Shown: piece after piece, positions 1 through 11,649 of the stretch
How the letters are laid out: every line of letters starts with the position of its first letter
Numbering within the stretch: the stretch's first letter is position 1
Assembly: GCA_037953625.1 (NCBI GenBank)
Contig: CM075649.1
Location: 102,243,290 to 102,307,289, forward strand
Source: Crotalaria pallida
Lineage: Eukaryota > Streptophyta > Magnoliopsida > Fabales > Fabaceae
DNA: 64,000 bases
Direction of reading: 5' to 3'
The notes under the pieces: generated by a model
What the model was told of the DNA's origin: nothing
The model's input: only the letters and a program-made list of their open reading frames with translations
The model's database searches: none
Translations under genes and position numbers: made by a program

Positions 1-798
1 AGTTTAAAAAAAAAACAAACAGTGGAAGGAGTCCCCCCATCTTCTTCTCCAGCCGGCCCTAGCACCCCATCTTTCTCACATCTTCTTCTTCACCAGGCTT
101 CCACTCCCCCGTCGACCTCCACCGGCGCCACCCTCAGCGCCGTCGCTTGGCCCTTCTCTTCCCCTTTGGCGTTTGCTCTCTCTCTCTTTCTCCCTATCAC
201 CTCCACTGCTCTCCTCCGTCCTCTCTGTCTCTCTCTCTCTCGCGCTCGAAGTCACGCCACCGCAAGCCAGCCGCCACCGTTCCAACGCTCTCCTCTCCGT
301 TCGTGTTTTGTTCTCTCTCTCCCTGGAGCGCCGCCGAGCTCGCGCAGCCGCTCCTCCTTCCCCGGTTCGTGCAGACGCCGCCAGCCAAGGGAGTGACTCG
401 CCCTCCCTTGTTCTTCGCTCGCGCCGCCGTCGCCGTCGCCGGGATCGACATTCGGTGTGGGTCTTTGCTGGTTGCGAACCGAGCCGCCACCAACAGCGGT
501 CGAAGCTCGCGGTCCGGCCAATGTCTCTCTCCGTGTGATTGTGAGCCACCTCTTGTGGTGGTGTTGCTGATTGGAAATGAGTTCGACCAAGTCTACCTGA
601 ACCGAACCGATGCCGTTATTGTCATCAACCACGGTTGCGGGTTCGATCCAAAACCGCCATCACCAACATAGTCGAGGAGTCAGACCGACGCCGGTTGTGT
701 AAGCCGTAATTGCCGCTGGTGGATTTGGACTAGTTCGGCGTAAGCCGCAACAGGATCGCCTCACCGAGCCGTAAACCAGGTTCTAATAGAACCCTGAG

Positions 799-2165
799 GT
801 AAGGGGTTCTTTACCTTGCTTTAGGGAGTATTTTCTGATTAGTATATAATACTGGCTAAGAATATGTGGGTATGCTTGTGATTGATTATTTGGGTAATTA
901 ATTTAAATTAAATATAAAGTAAAAAAGTAAATGAAATGAATTATAAATTGATACTTGGAATTGAATATGCAGACTAAGTGCTATATGTTATCATGTATGT
1001 TTATTGGAAGAACAGGAACTTTGGTTGTTAATTGTGAATGATTATAAATGATTATTGTTCTGTATGTCTGGTTGTTTTAAAGAGTATGCGAATCATACAA
1101 GTGGTTGAATTGTGATGTTTGTGTGCTAAATGTGTATCGCATAATGAATTGAATAATTGAATAATAAATAAAAGAAAGTAAGTATGTATGAGATGTAAAC
1201 TAGAATGAGAACTAAGGAATAGAAAGAGTTAAAAATGTCATGGCATAAACTTAGGGAATTGAAAAAATAAAGTGTGAAAATTGTTGCGTATGCTTGTATG
1301 ATAAATGTGTGTTGAATGACGAATAAGATAACAGATTAATAATAAAAGGCAAGAGAGAAAACGATAATTATAAAGAAATTAAATAAGAGAAAAGATCATA
1401 AATAAAAAGAATAACTAAATAAGATAAACGAAATGAGGATGAGAATAATAAAAGGATACCTGTCACAGGTTAGGTCGGAAGGACCTGATCGCGAGACCCT
1501 ATGGCCAATTGATAAAAGATTAATAAAAGAATGGGCCGACACAGGTTAGATCGTGGGATCTGGTCGTAAGACCCTGTGGCCAACGCAGGTTAGATAGTAT
1601 GATCTAGTCGTGAGACCCTATGGCGCAGGTTAGGTCGAAAGATCTGGTCGTGAGACCCTGTGACATAGGTTAGGTCATACGAATCTGGTTGTTAGACCCT
1701 GTGGATAGATAATAAAGAGTTTTCTGGTGCAGGTTAGGTCGTTGGGCCTGGACGTTAGACCCTGTGACCAGCTAAATGAAAGAAATTAAATAAAGAATAT
1801 TTTGGTGCAGGTTAGGTCGGTGGGCCTGGTCGTGAGACCCTGTAGCCAAATTAATAAAAAGAAAGAAAGAGAAGAAAAAAAGAAAAATATAAAAGAAAGA
1901 AATAAAGAAAGAATGCCAGATTGAACGATAATAGGATGTGAGTGAGAGAAAAGAGAATCAAAAACACATAAAAAAGGTAAAAGAGCGAAGGATATGGGTT
2001 TAAGAGTGGTTAAGGAAACTCTTATTTGTGTGTGATGCATGCTTGGCTTGATGATTGAAAATATGTGTTACGTGCTAAATGTGTTTGACTTAGTAGGTCA
2101 TTATGTTTAGTTAGGAACTACTTTCTACTTCATGTGTAAAGCTCACCCTTACAACCATTTTTCAG
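799..2165 (+). other. Predicted LTR-internal intron (E1)
   Basis: The donor reads CCTGAG|GTAAGG after the CT-rich leader. The acceptor reads TTTTTCAG|GT at 2165 behind a pyrimidine stretch. The length of 1367 bp is close to the 1352 bp of the equivalent predicted intron in LTR1 of element A, although the sequences between differ. The intron contains the three-way-junction hairpin array. This rests on splice consensus and position only. Confidence 0.55.
1463..1847 (+). repeat. Seven-unit hairpin array (three-way-junction motif)
   Basis: Seven units of about 40 nt, irregularly spaced, follow the plan caggtt-stem1-stem2-ccctgtgg. In the unit at 1540-1578, CACAG pairs with CTGTG around two inner hairpins: AGATC(GTGG)GATCT and GGTC(GTAA)GACC. 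In other units stem 1 becomes AGGTC/GACCT, AGGTC/GATCT or AGGTC/GGCCT, so pairing is kept through compensatory or wobble changes. This points to a folded RNA, or cruciform DNA, within the predicted intron. Confidence 0.7.
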
Positions 2166-2243
2166 GTTTTGAGCTTGGAGTTTGCACAACTTCTGGCTGA
2201 GCAGGTTGAACCTCCACTACGTGGAATATCCATTTATTATTTA

Positions 2244-2632
2244 CTAGTTTTTAGCCCGTGCACTGCACGGGTCTAAAATATTTTATATTTTAGTAATTTA
2301 AAATTTGAAATAAAATATTTTATTATATAAATTATTTTTTACTTATTTTATTATTGTTTGTAATGGACAAAGCAATATGGGTTTTATATTTTGATTAGTT
2401 TGCTTGTTAGCTGAGTTGGTTTTGCACATTAATAACTATTCCTATTTTTACTCTTTCAAAAACGTTATGTATAGAACCACTTTTTCTTTTAAAAAAAACA
2501 AAAACAATTATAAGTTCCTATTTTTACTCTTTCAAAACATTATGCATAAAGCCATTTTCTCTTGAAAACTATTTTTCTTTTAAAGCATTATGGATGAAAC
2601 CACTTTCTCTTGAAAAGCTATTTATAAATTGC

Positions 2633-2680
<48 letters not shown>

Positions 2681-4451
2681 GAGGAGTAGAAACAAAAGAA
2701 AAATAATAATTCCTTTTAATTTAGTTTCCCTTTATCTTTCTTCCAAAACCATTTTGTAATTTTATTGTTAGTTTTTTTTTAATATCTCCCGAATACAAAT
2801 TATTTTTTTTATTGTTATTTTTTTTTTAATATTTACTTTTTTATAGTTTTTAAAATTTTGTTTAGTTGATAAAATATCATAATTAATATGATATTATAAT
2901 TGATCTAAATTAAATATTCTAATATTTTTTTGTTGAATACTATTATGAACAGATTTAATAATAGATCAAAATATTCGTTTTGGAAAATTTGAATAACATT
3001 TAATTTAAAAATGTAATACTTTACTCAATAAAATTATAATTTTATTATACTTTGTAAACAAAAAAAATATTATCATATAATTTTTATAATTTATAATTAC
3101 CAAAAGCTTTCAATAACAAATATTGAGAAACAATCAAACAATTATTGTGTAATTTATATAATACTTTACTGAGATTCTGAGAATTATTAAATAAAAAATG
3201 GTAACTGGTAAAATAATTGTTTGTATAGGATTAAATGACATCCTATCCTAGGATGGATAATTATTGTATATGATAATTATCCTACGATTTTTTGGATAAT
3301 TAAATGGATAATTATCCTAGGGAATTTTGTGAAATAGTTGTATAATAATAATTATTTAAAGTTTTAAGATGTAATTACCATTTTTTAAAGATTTATTTGT
3401 TTCATTAGAATCAGTAGAAACATTGGGCAGTTTCAATTTTTGCATTTTTTAATTTTTTTTTTTTTGGGATTGTGGTTATCTTTAATTTGGAATTGGTAAT
3501 GTTTAGAATCTTATCTTCTTCCTCCTAATATCTCTCTTCATTTGATGGGTTGTTATCTTGAAACTTGAGCGAATAAAAAATTTTTTAAAAAAATTATGGT
3601 TAGATAGCAGATGAAACCATTAAGGAAGAAGTAGAAGAAGAGATGAAACCATATTCAGGTAGTATGGAAGAGGAGGGTGAAGATTGATTGACGCTGAAGA
3701 AGAAAAAGTGCAAACCTTTGTATAGCGGATTTATTGAGAGATAGAACATAATAACATAAAGGATTGATGGAGATGAAAATGATAAATGAATTAGAAAAGA
3801 AGAAAAACAATAAAAAATCCATATGCAGAAACAATAAAAGTTTGAAACATGAGCATGATAAGAATAAAAAATTTAAAAAAATATGGTTAGATAGCAGATG
3901 AAACCATTAAGGAAGAAGTAGAAGAGATGAAATCATATTCAGATAGAACATAATAACATAAAGGATTCAATTAGTACCAAGGTTCAATATTTTGCTGTTT
4001 TATTGAAAAAAAAAGAAAAAGAAAACGTTAATGTGATGAAAAAAATTAAGGTTCAATATTTTGTTGTTTTATTGCAAAAAAATAAGTGCAATTGGATACA
4101 AAGAATTAAGAATGAAGCAAAACTCAATGGCAGATCTTAATGGAAGAGAGAGAAGTTACTTTTACAATTGAATCTCCTTTGCTTCGATGATTTGCACAGC
4201 AGCAACAACAACAAATGAAGTAACGATTTGAAAGAAGAGAAAGATAGAGAGAGAAAGATAAAGGGGAAGAGTTTTGGTGCTGAACTGTTATCTATTTGTA
4301 AACTGCTATGGCAGTTATTATTTGAGAAAAAGAGAGACACGTGGATGTGTTCACATTTCAGAATTTACCAACTTTTAACCAGAGAGCAGGATTTTAAATT
4401 GGGAGAATGAGAAGCCTCCTTTGAGGTATCTTTTTATACTAAAGGGGAAGA
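2244..4451 (-). mobile_element. Non-autonomous Helitron, minus strand
   Basis: Read on the minus strand, the right terminus is a perfect hairpin (CCCGTGCA-G-TGCACGGG, plus coordinates 2255-2271) followed seven bases later by CTAG and then T. That is the Helitron 3' signature: CTRR end, hairpin just upstream, insertion between A and T. The 5' end is proposed at 4451, where the minus strand begins TCTTCCCC, leaving an A|T junction in the E1 LTR. No Rep/helicase coding capacity is visible in 2.2 kb. The interior is AT-rich with a long TA tract. The 3' end is well supported, the 5' end less so. Confidence 0.6.
2635..2677. repeat. (TA)n microsatellite
   Basis: An uninterrupted TA dinucleotide tract of about 40 bp inside the Helitron. 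Confidence 0.9.
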
Positions 4452-4745
4452 TGAGTGGACTGCAGTTTTAACTATGTTAAAAACTACTATTTTGTAATTT
4501 AAGGATATGTATTAGTTGTACGCCCCCATTTGAGATATTTGGGCCGTTTTATGTTTTAAAAGTTTGCTGGACTGAACAGGTTAAGCAGGTATAAAATTGG
4601 AAATTTTGGGAAAGTCCGAAAAACAGAGGAAACTCTGTCCGTTTTTCCGGAAATATATTCTAAAGTATTTTAATTTAAAAAGAAATTTTCAAGTACCAAT
4701 TTTTATAAAATCCTAAATTAACTAAATATTTGTGAGGGTGTTACA

Positions 4746-7700
4746 GTTTCCATATTCCCTTTTAGGTATTCATTCTCATTCCATTCCTTTTCTTCCTTGC
4801 CTTGCTTTATTTTCGATTTCCATGAGCTTTTGCCTATAAGTTGTTGATTTGTTAATGCATGAATATTTTTATGATAAAGCTTTGATCTTTAGCTATTTTT
4901 ATGTTTGAAACAAAGTTTAAAGATTGAAATATTGACATGCATCAAGTCCTCTAGGTCACACGGTTTTGTCCTTTTTGATACCCATATGATTTTAGTTTTT
5001 ACTTTTGACTTGGAATAAAGAAATAAAGAAGGATTTGTGTTGATCTTAAAGTGTAATAGTTTGTGTTGCAAAATTTTTTTATTTTTCCCTCATGGACCAT
5101 TCGGCCAAAGCAAGAAATAAAGGAAATGATTTTTTTTATTCTTAATGCATGTTGTATTTTTGTACTCCTTTATGATTTTTAAGCTTGAATGTATAAGAAT
5201 TTAAGCTTAAAAGATTAAAATGAACATGCATGAACTACAAAGGGACCATACGGTTTTTATGTGCTTTGTGCTCAACTGTTTTGATTTTTGTTTTCTTATT
5301 TTGTGTTCAAAGTAAAGCAATAAGCTTTGATATTTATTAATTATGAAACATGTGTTTGTGTTGTTTTATGATGCAAAAATTTATAATTTTCTCTCTTTAA
5401 TGATTCGGCCAAGATGAAAAAGGGAGGAATAAAATTGATTTTTTTTTTTTTGTGTTTGATTGATTTTAAGCTTTGATCTTTAATTTTTAGTTGCATGCAT
5501 GTTGAAATTTAGGCTTGAAATAAACAAAATGGACATGCATGAAGATTTGAAGTCTATAAGGTTTTCCTTATTGATTTTGTCCAAATGATTTGGTTTTATT
5601 TACGTGCTTTGATTTATGTTTAAAAGAAGGAATGAAAAATGGATTTTTGGTGTATGATTGGTGTGTTGATTAATTTGTATAAAATCCCTAATTTTTACTA
5701 TGTTTAATTCGGCCTAAGCATGCTAGTTAGGGAAATAGATTGATTTGATTATGCATGTCATATTTAAGTTAAAATAAATCGTTTTCATGATTGTTAATTC
5801 GGTTTTTGAATGAAAAATGATTGAGGAATTGATTTTGTGTGATTATGTGTATGTATGTGCTATTCGGTTTTGTGTATGGAATGCTTGAGGATAGAAATTA
5901 ATTTTTACTCTTTGATTATTTGATTAAGTACATTAGAATTGGGCTTGAATGAAATGGTTAATTTAATTGAAATGAGTTTGATTATTGGTAAGAAAATGAA
6001 TTAGGTTGAAGCATGGAAATGGATTGAATTGGGTTGAAAAGTGAATGTTTGTGTTAGTTAAATATGTGGCTGGAAAATGATGATTTTGGTGCAAGATAAT
6101 GTGTGTTTGAAGTAGGAAATAAAATCATTTAGGGGCTGCATGTGTGTGAATGAAATAGAAAATGATATGATGCATCAATGCTGAATTTTTAAACATGTTG
6201 TTTTAGCTTGTAGGCATTCGTGATAAATGATAGTTGTGCTAATCCGATTGCCTTGAAAATTTGATATGTTGTTCTTAATATTGTCTAAATGAATTATGGA
6301 AAATTTGGAGTGGTTTGGAATTGTTTTGATATTTTAAATGAATTTTGTTTGTTGAAGAATGTCTAAGAAAAACTTGTGTTTTCAATTGCAAGAGGCATGA
6401 ATGAAAATTATTTCCTAAAGTTCAATACTTGTGAAATTTATTCTCTGTTTTGATAATGATAATTTTAGTGCCTCTGAATTTTTATGTGATTTTTAGAATT
6501 GATTTACTAATTTTACTAGAGCCATTTTTGTGAAAACGAATTCGTAAAAAACAAGGTTTTCGGGTTGAACGTAAACAGAGTTTTTGAATCTAAACTATTC
6601 TAAATGGCTTGAAATTTTTATGGTGGCTTATTGAACATATCATGAGACTCTCTTCAAATTCTTAGATGATTTGGAGTTGATTTGATAATTTTCCTAAGGG
6701 TAAAACAGTGAACTGATTGGTTCAGATTTTTCAGACCTAGTGACGATTTTAATTGAAAAAGTGTGACACAAACAACTTCAAATTATCTGAAATTTTTATG
6801 AGATGGCCTGGACTATGTGAGGAAGTTTTTACCAAGTTTCATGCAATTTGGAATTGGTTTTATATTTTTAATCATTGCATTTCTGTCTCAGGTCAGCACA
6901 GTCCTGTTTCGGTTTTTATGCAAAATCTGATTTGAAACTTATGGTCTGGAAGGCCAAATGATTTGAAAATTTTATATGATGAACTTGAATATGCTTTTTA
7001 GTATTCTGGAAATTTTGGGTTTGAAACTAATTGATTTGATATAGTTTTGGATTTTATTTCTTATGTATTTCCCGTAATTGATTAAACTCTCTTTTAGAGT
7101 ACTTTTGATAAATGTGAGCTTATGTGCTTTCATTGGTGACTTGACTGAACTTGTATATTAATTGTGAAGTTTTGGAGTAATTAAATCAGTATTGTTTGAA
7201 GTCATGTTTAGGTTACATGAGAATAAAAGTTGCAAGTTAGTTGCTTGTAGTTGTGTTTCGGTTTAGGCCTTAAGTTTGGGCTTGAGTTGGAATATTCTAT
7301 ATGTATGTGACAATTAAATTATTTTGTAATGTATGCTAATTTACTATGTGTTTGTTTGCCTTGGATTTTTTATGAGCTTAAGGAAGTGAAGGAAAATGAA
7401 TTGTTTAATAATTTAAAGTATGGTGTTTAACTATATGATAAGTTTTTGAAAGATAATTGATCTTGGAATGGTTTAATTGGAAAATGTTTGAGTTGATTAG
7501 TAGCTGAACTATTTTATTTGATGGTGATATGTTTGAAAAATGAATTATTTAAGTGTTTGTTTTATTGCAAAGTATTGGATAAACTAAAGTACAACTTTAC
7601 GATGTTTTCGGATTTTCCGCAAAAGTAATTTTGAATTGTTTTGCTACTGTCCAACGATGATTTAATTTGTGTTTCACTTTTAAAAAATGCTTTCAATCGA

Positions 7701-8448
7701 TTTAAAGTTGAGTTTTCAATGGTACTTGATTTAGAGAAAAGACGGATTGAAAAAGTAACATTTTTCGATGTTTTCGGATTATGATTAGTTGGCTGTTCGA
7801 AACGGTCCAACAGCGAATTGATTTGTTTTAAAAGGATTTTGAAGAAGTGTTTAAATTATATTCGAATATTAAATTTAATTTGGAAAAAAAAAAGTAAAGG
7901 TTTCTTTTATGATTACCCAATAAAGAGTAAAAGCGAGTTTTCAAAAAAAAAATGAATGATGACTTGAAGTTAAACTTGAATGTTAGTAAGTATCCTTGTA
8001 TTAATTGTGTGTTTTATTTTAAGCAAGGGATCTGTAGATCGGAAGTTGGGAGCTACTGTCAGTCAGGCAGACCTGCAGCCATTTCCGACAATGTTTGCTG
8101 GACAAGAGGTGAGAGAGGGGCTCCCTAAGACAATGTGGTATTTAGGTAAAATTTTAAGATGTTCCTGGCCATCTCAAAAGCTGGAACGTGGGGTCTGTGA
8201 GCCAGTCGTATAGTGGCAACTGTTTGTGTATGTATGGCCACCTATACGCAGGACTAAGACATCCCTTTTGTATTGTAATATTATGGCATGATGCTATTGA
8301 TGTGATTATACCATGATGATATGATATGCTTTATGATTTATTCCATGCTGAATATTATGATGTAAATGTTTGTATGTTTTTAATCTATGAAGAAAATTAA
8401 GTGACGCAATGGAAATTATGAAAATGATAATGACGCTAATGAGAATAA
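4746..8448 (+). mobile_element. Z' LTR fragment (left part), very long gypsy LTR
   Basis: AT-rich, non-coding sequence with recurring phrases (TTCGGCC, catgcatg, cggtttt) also found in the Z LTR at 57144-63140. Its left edge (ttcattctcattcc) resembles Z near 58140, where E1 appears to have inserted. The homology is clearest in the continuation at 9926-10528. Short ORFs here are scattered and unconvincing. No gene is seen. Confidence 0.6.
8444..8448. repeat. Target-site duplication AATAA, left copy (C1)
   Basis: Identical to 9926-9930 immediately after the C1 solo LTR. Confidence 0.85.
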
Positions 8449-8584
8449 TGTTGGAAACCAACAAGCGGCTCAAAATGTAATAGAGGGGGGCTGAATAGTA
8501 TTTTGAAGCCTCAATACAAACTTTTCGATTGCTAAAGAGAATGGATTTCAGAAAACAAGTTTTCTAACAAAAAAAGTTCTGTTT

Positions 8585-8717
8585 AATCGATTAATATCAG
8601 CCTTAATCGATTAATGCCAGAATACCACTCAAGTACTAATCGATTAACTAGGTGTTACTCGATTAAGACCCGAATGGTGCTCTAAAACTAATCGATTAAT
8701 CAATCACTTAATCGATT
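8585..8717. repeat. Paired AATCGATT palindromes, 5' cluster of C1
   Basis: Three pairs. AATCGATT starts at 8585 and 8605 (spacing 20). AATCGATT at 8638 is paired with the variant ACTCGATT at 8657 (spacing 19). AATCGATT starts at 8690 and 8710 (spacing 20). Bases between pair members are not conserved. Because the motif is its own reverse complement, each pair is both a direct and an inverted repeat. Confidence 0.9.
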
Positions 8718-9524
8718 AACTCGTGATTAATTTGACAGAAAATCAGCTTTATTCAGAATTCAATGGAGATTACAATTCAATGATGCACTAACAAATGATT
8801 TATGAATGAATGAACAAAACTACGTAAATTTACCAAGTCAATTTAGGTTGATTATCTAGGAATTGAAAAAGCCCCAAATTTAACCTAATCAATTGGTTTG
8901 TTCTTGATTAATGAAAGCTTGAAGAAAGAAAACAAAAGAGACAAGATTTTATCCTGGTTCACTCTCTACCACTTGAGAGCTACATCCAGTCCCCTCTACC
9001 AAAGCTAGAGAGTTTCTACTAGATACACAATTGTTAGATTACAATGGTTAAAGATGCAACTCACTCTGGCTCTCCTATCTTAACCCCTTCAAGAGAGTAC
9101 CAATCTCTTGAAAATCTACCCAATTGTTTCTTGTATCTTGTCCTCTTGAATTGTTGAAGGATGCTCTCCACACAATTCCTTTCCTCTTGCTTTGAGATGC
9201 TTCAAAGACTTTCAAGTTGTGAATTTTTCACTTGTTGTTGTTGAATGCTTGAAGTTACAACCTCTTGTTGTAGAATGCTTCAACACAAAGTACTAAGCTC
9301 TAGAAATTTGAATCTCAATGAATCTAAGAATATTGAATGATTGAAAGTGAAGAAGATTGAAAGATTGTAAAATCTTGATAGAACAATTTGAAAATAGTAA
9401 TAGCTCTTGGAAGATTGTGAAAGTATGATTCTCTATAGAAAAATATGAAAGTGTGTGTAACCTTGTCAAAGTAGAAATGAAAAGCTTTTAAACAAAATAT
9501 TATTTTTCTGATACAACAGTAATT

Positions 9525-9635
9525 AATCGATTAATGAACAAGCCACTAATCGATTAACCTTTGTTAAATAATCAATGTTGTACAGTTTTAACGTGTTAAT
9601 CGATTAAGCCTTTCGTGCTAATCGATTAACCACTT
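9525..9635. repeat. Paired AATCGATT palindromes, 3' cluster of C1
   Basis: Two further pairs near the other end of the same LTR, with start-to-start spacings of 23 and 22 bp. They differ slightly in spacing from the 5' cluster but have the same motif and paired layout. Confidence 0.85.
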
Positions 9636-9925
9636 TAAAAAGTGATTAAAAAGATTGCTTTTCATAATTACTTTTATCTAAACTTTATTTAGAGCTATTT
9701 CTATCAAGATAATCTTTCTTCACTATTAATCAAACAATATTAAAAACTTAAATTGAGATTCCTAAGCTACCACCCACTCTCATGAAATGGAAAATTAAAA
9801 TATTACATTTGATTTACAAATAAACATAAACTTAAATCTAATTCTCCATGAGTGGTGCTTGACTTGTTGTTGAATGTTGTTGCTTGACTTTGGTTTGTTA
9901 GCATCAAAACATCATCAAACCTACA

Positions 9926-9930
9926 AATAA
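9926..9930. repeat. Target-site duplication AATAA, right copy (C1)
   Basis: Identical to 8444-8448 immediately before the C1 solo LTR. Confidence 0.85.
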
Positions 9931-10528
9931 TGCGATCATGCCGAACTCAAGTAATGAAAAGGGAAAAGATTCCTTATAATGACATGACGTGTATACGATA
10001 AACGGATTGAAGGCGCAAGGAAAGAAATGACAAAATGAATACGATCGGCACCCAGTGGATATGTACGTTTTATGCGGCGGAAGTACTCCCCGATAGTTCG
10101 TGCGACGTGCTAGCCAGGCTGAGGAGCTGTGTTTAGTTGTTATGATGGCTACGAAATGATGAGAAGGTGTTAATGTGAAAGATTTAATTAGAGGTCGAGG
10201 ATCACCGAAGGGATGAACAAGGGTGACTCGTCCAAGATTAGGATTAATAAAATACTTATAAGACACTAAAATACATTATATAATGCCACGAGTTAAGTGT
10301 GAAGTAGTGGAGAGGAAGATACCCTGTTTATCTATGGATATTCAGGTGAGTGATTGTGATAGGGGGCGATGACGGTGAAACGTCAATTAACCTAGTGTGC
10401 TCTTCTAGTCAGAACGAGTCTATGTGTGATCGAGGATTAATACCACAGCTAACTAGAAAAATATTGTCGCCCCTTTGATCAATTTCGAAACGGTGAGAGG
10501 GAACCTGAACGGGGCGGTCGGTCGATTG
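9931..10528 (+). mobile_element. Z' LTR fragment (right part)
   Basis: The continuation of Z' beyond the C1 insertion. It aligns by eye with Z at about 61500-61890: both have a block reading gaagggatg, then gtggagaggaag, then a TGACG(GTGAAA)CGTCA hairpin (10370-10385 here, 61706-61721 in Z), then tgtcgcccc and gtgagaggga, ending near aacggggc. It is cut at 10528 by insertion of V. The minus-strand ORF at 9904-10266 crosses the C1 boundary and is not a gene. Confidence 0.7.
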
Positions 10529-11649
10529 TGTAACATCCCATCTTTCTACCCATTTAATTATTCATTATAATAATTGAGAATCATTTTTCGCCAAGCTATT
10601 TAAAACTTTGTTAATCAGAATGCAAAAGCAAATAACACTTAAAAATGAATATTTCAATAAGACTCACCCAAAACATTACAACTCAACAATTCCAATAAAG
10701 GACTCAATTCAAGGATAGACTCTGAGTCATTTTATTAAGACTCCAATTATAACCCAGAGCATGGTTCGGGACTCCAACGGATAATTCAAAAAGGGACATT
10801 GACTGATCAATTCCACATTCCACAAAGGTTGGCTAGAGAGCTGCCGGTGTTACTCCCTCTTATTAGGGAATGCCTTATCATTACCTACACACACAAGGGA
10901 TTAGGAGTGAGTCATAGCTAAACACAATAACAAATGAACATAACAGGGGCTAAAAATAACATACACATATCATCATTTAGCTAAAAGAATGCAAGTACAT
11001 TGCTCAAACCCATTTTAGCACACATTTAGTTTTATTAGGGACATGATGCATGCCTACTCCTCATTCATGCATCACGGTTTGGTAGACTCGACCTTCTTTT
11101 CTGTTAACCTGGGCCAGGCAACTATCTTATCCATTGAACCGGAGCGAAATCCATACCATAGTCATTCCGATCGTTTGGGAGCTAGCCTTCATATCATCTT
11201 GTGCTATGGCATTTCTTTGTTCTATCCTATGCTAGAGTCCCAAATCGAAATCGGAACAATCTTGCGTCAATCATCGGAAGCTAACCTCTCTTGGTCTTGC
11301 AACCATCATGAAGCAGATTCATTCCACACCATGCATGATAATGCCATATAGAATTCCATATTTTATTTCTTTCATTATTCTCATCAGCATTCTTAGCAGT
11401 ACTTTGCCGGATACTCAGATCATTTCTATTACCTTAACCTTTCTTTAACATTTTCAGAAAAGGCCATCAGCGGCATAGCCACTTTGTGATGGTTTTAGAA
11501 TTAGCATTAGAACGTTATTATCTAGTTTGTATTATTATTCCATTGGGACACCATTGGTGGGTTACTTATCAACCGGATGGATACAATTTCCATTGGGACT
11601 CCCACAGCTTAATTATCGACCAAATGGATAAATAATCTCCGTTGGGACT
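10529..11649 (-). mobile_element. V: partial gypsy LTR, minus strand
   Basis: The plus strand opens TGTAACATCCC, the reverse of an LTR end. On the minus strand a predicted acceptor reads GTGTGTAG|GTAATG (AG at 10885-10886), the same AG|GT arrangement as the other LTRs, followed 3 nt later by ATG and a 25-codon ORF. A repeated ccattgggac phrase occurs in 11540-11648, where other LTRs carry hairpin arrays. Only the 3' part of the LTR is present. Element U interrupts it at 11650. Confidence 0.6.

Larger units (their letters stand above)
1..4745 (+). mobile_element. E1: 3' part of a Ty3/gypsy LTR, with a nested Helitron
   Basis: The block ends GGGTGTTACA at 4745, the terminus shared by every gypsy LTR in this window. 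No primer-binding site follows, so it is a solo LTR or a 3' LTR whose start lies off the window. Its order matches the complete LTRs further on: pyrimidine-rich leader (about 100-480), predicted splice donor at 799, hairpin array (1463-1847), predicted acceptor at 2165, then the downstream LTR part, split by the Helitron at 2244-4451. Without the Helitron the visible part is about 2.5 kb. Several overlapping ORFs in 22-671 come from low-complexity CT-rich sequence and are not called as genes. Downstream sequence belongs to the Z' LTR, so E1 inserted into Z'. Confidence 0.75.
8449..9925 (+). mobile_element. C1: copia-type solo LTR with perfect TSD
   Basis: The element opens TGTTGGAAACCAACAAGCGG and closes CTACA. 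The 5 bases before it (8444-8448) and after it (9926-9930) are both AATAA, a perfect target-site duplication. It is 1477 bp, with no primer-binding site, polypurine tract or pol, so it is a solo LTR. The same opening recurs at 50919, identifying a family. The TG...CA ends, 5-bp TSD and opening motif suggest Ty1/copia. The superfamily is inferred because no coding region is present. It carries five pairs of AATCGATT-type palindromes. Confidence 0.8.

Noticed and set aside
22..671. Protein-coding gene(s) at the left edge
   Set aside because: There are six overlapping frames on both strands in CT-rich low-complexity DNA. The position equals the leader of the other LTRs and there is no conserved domain.
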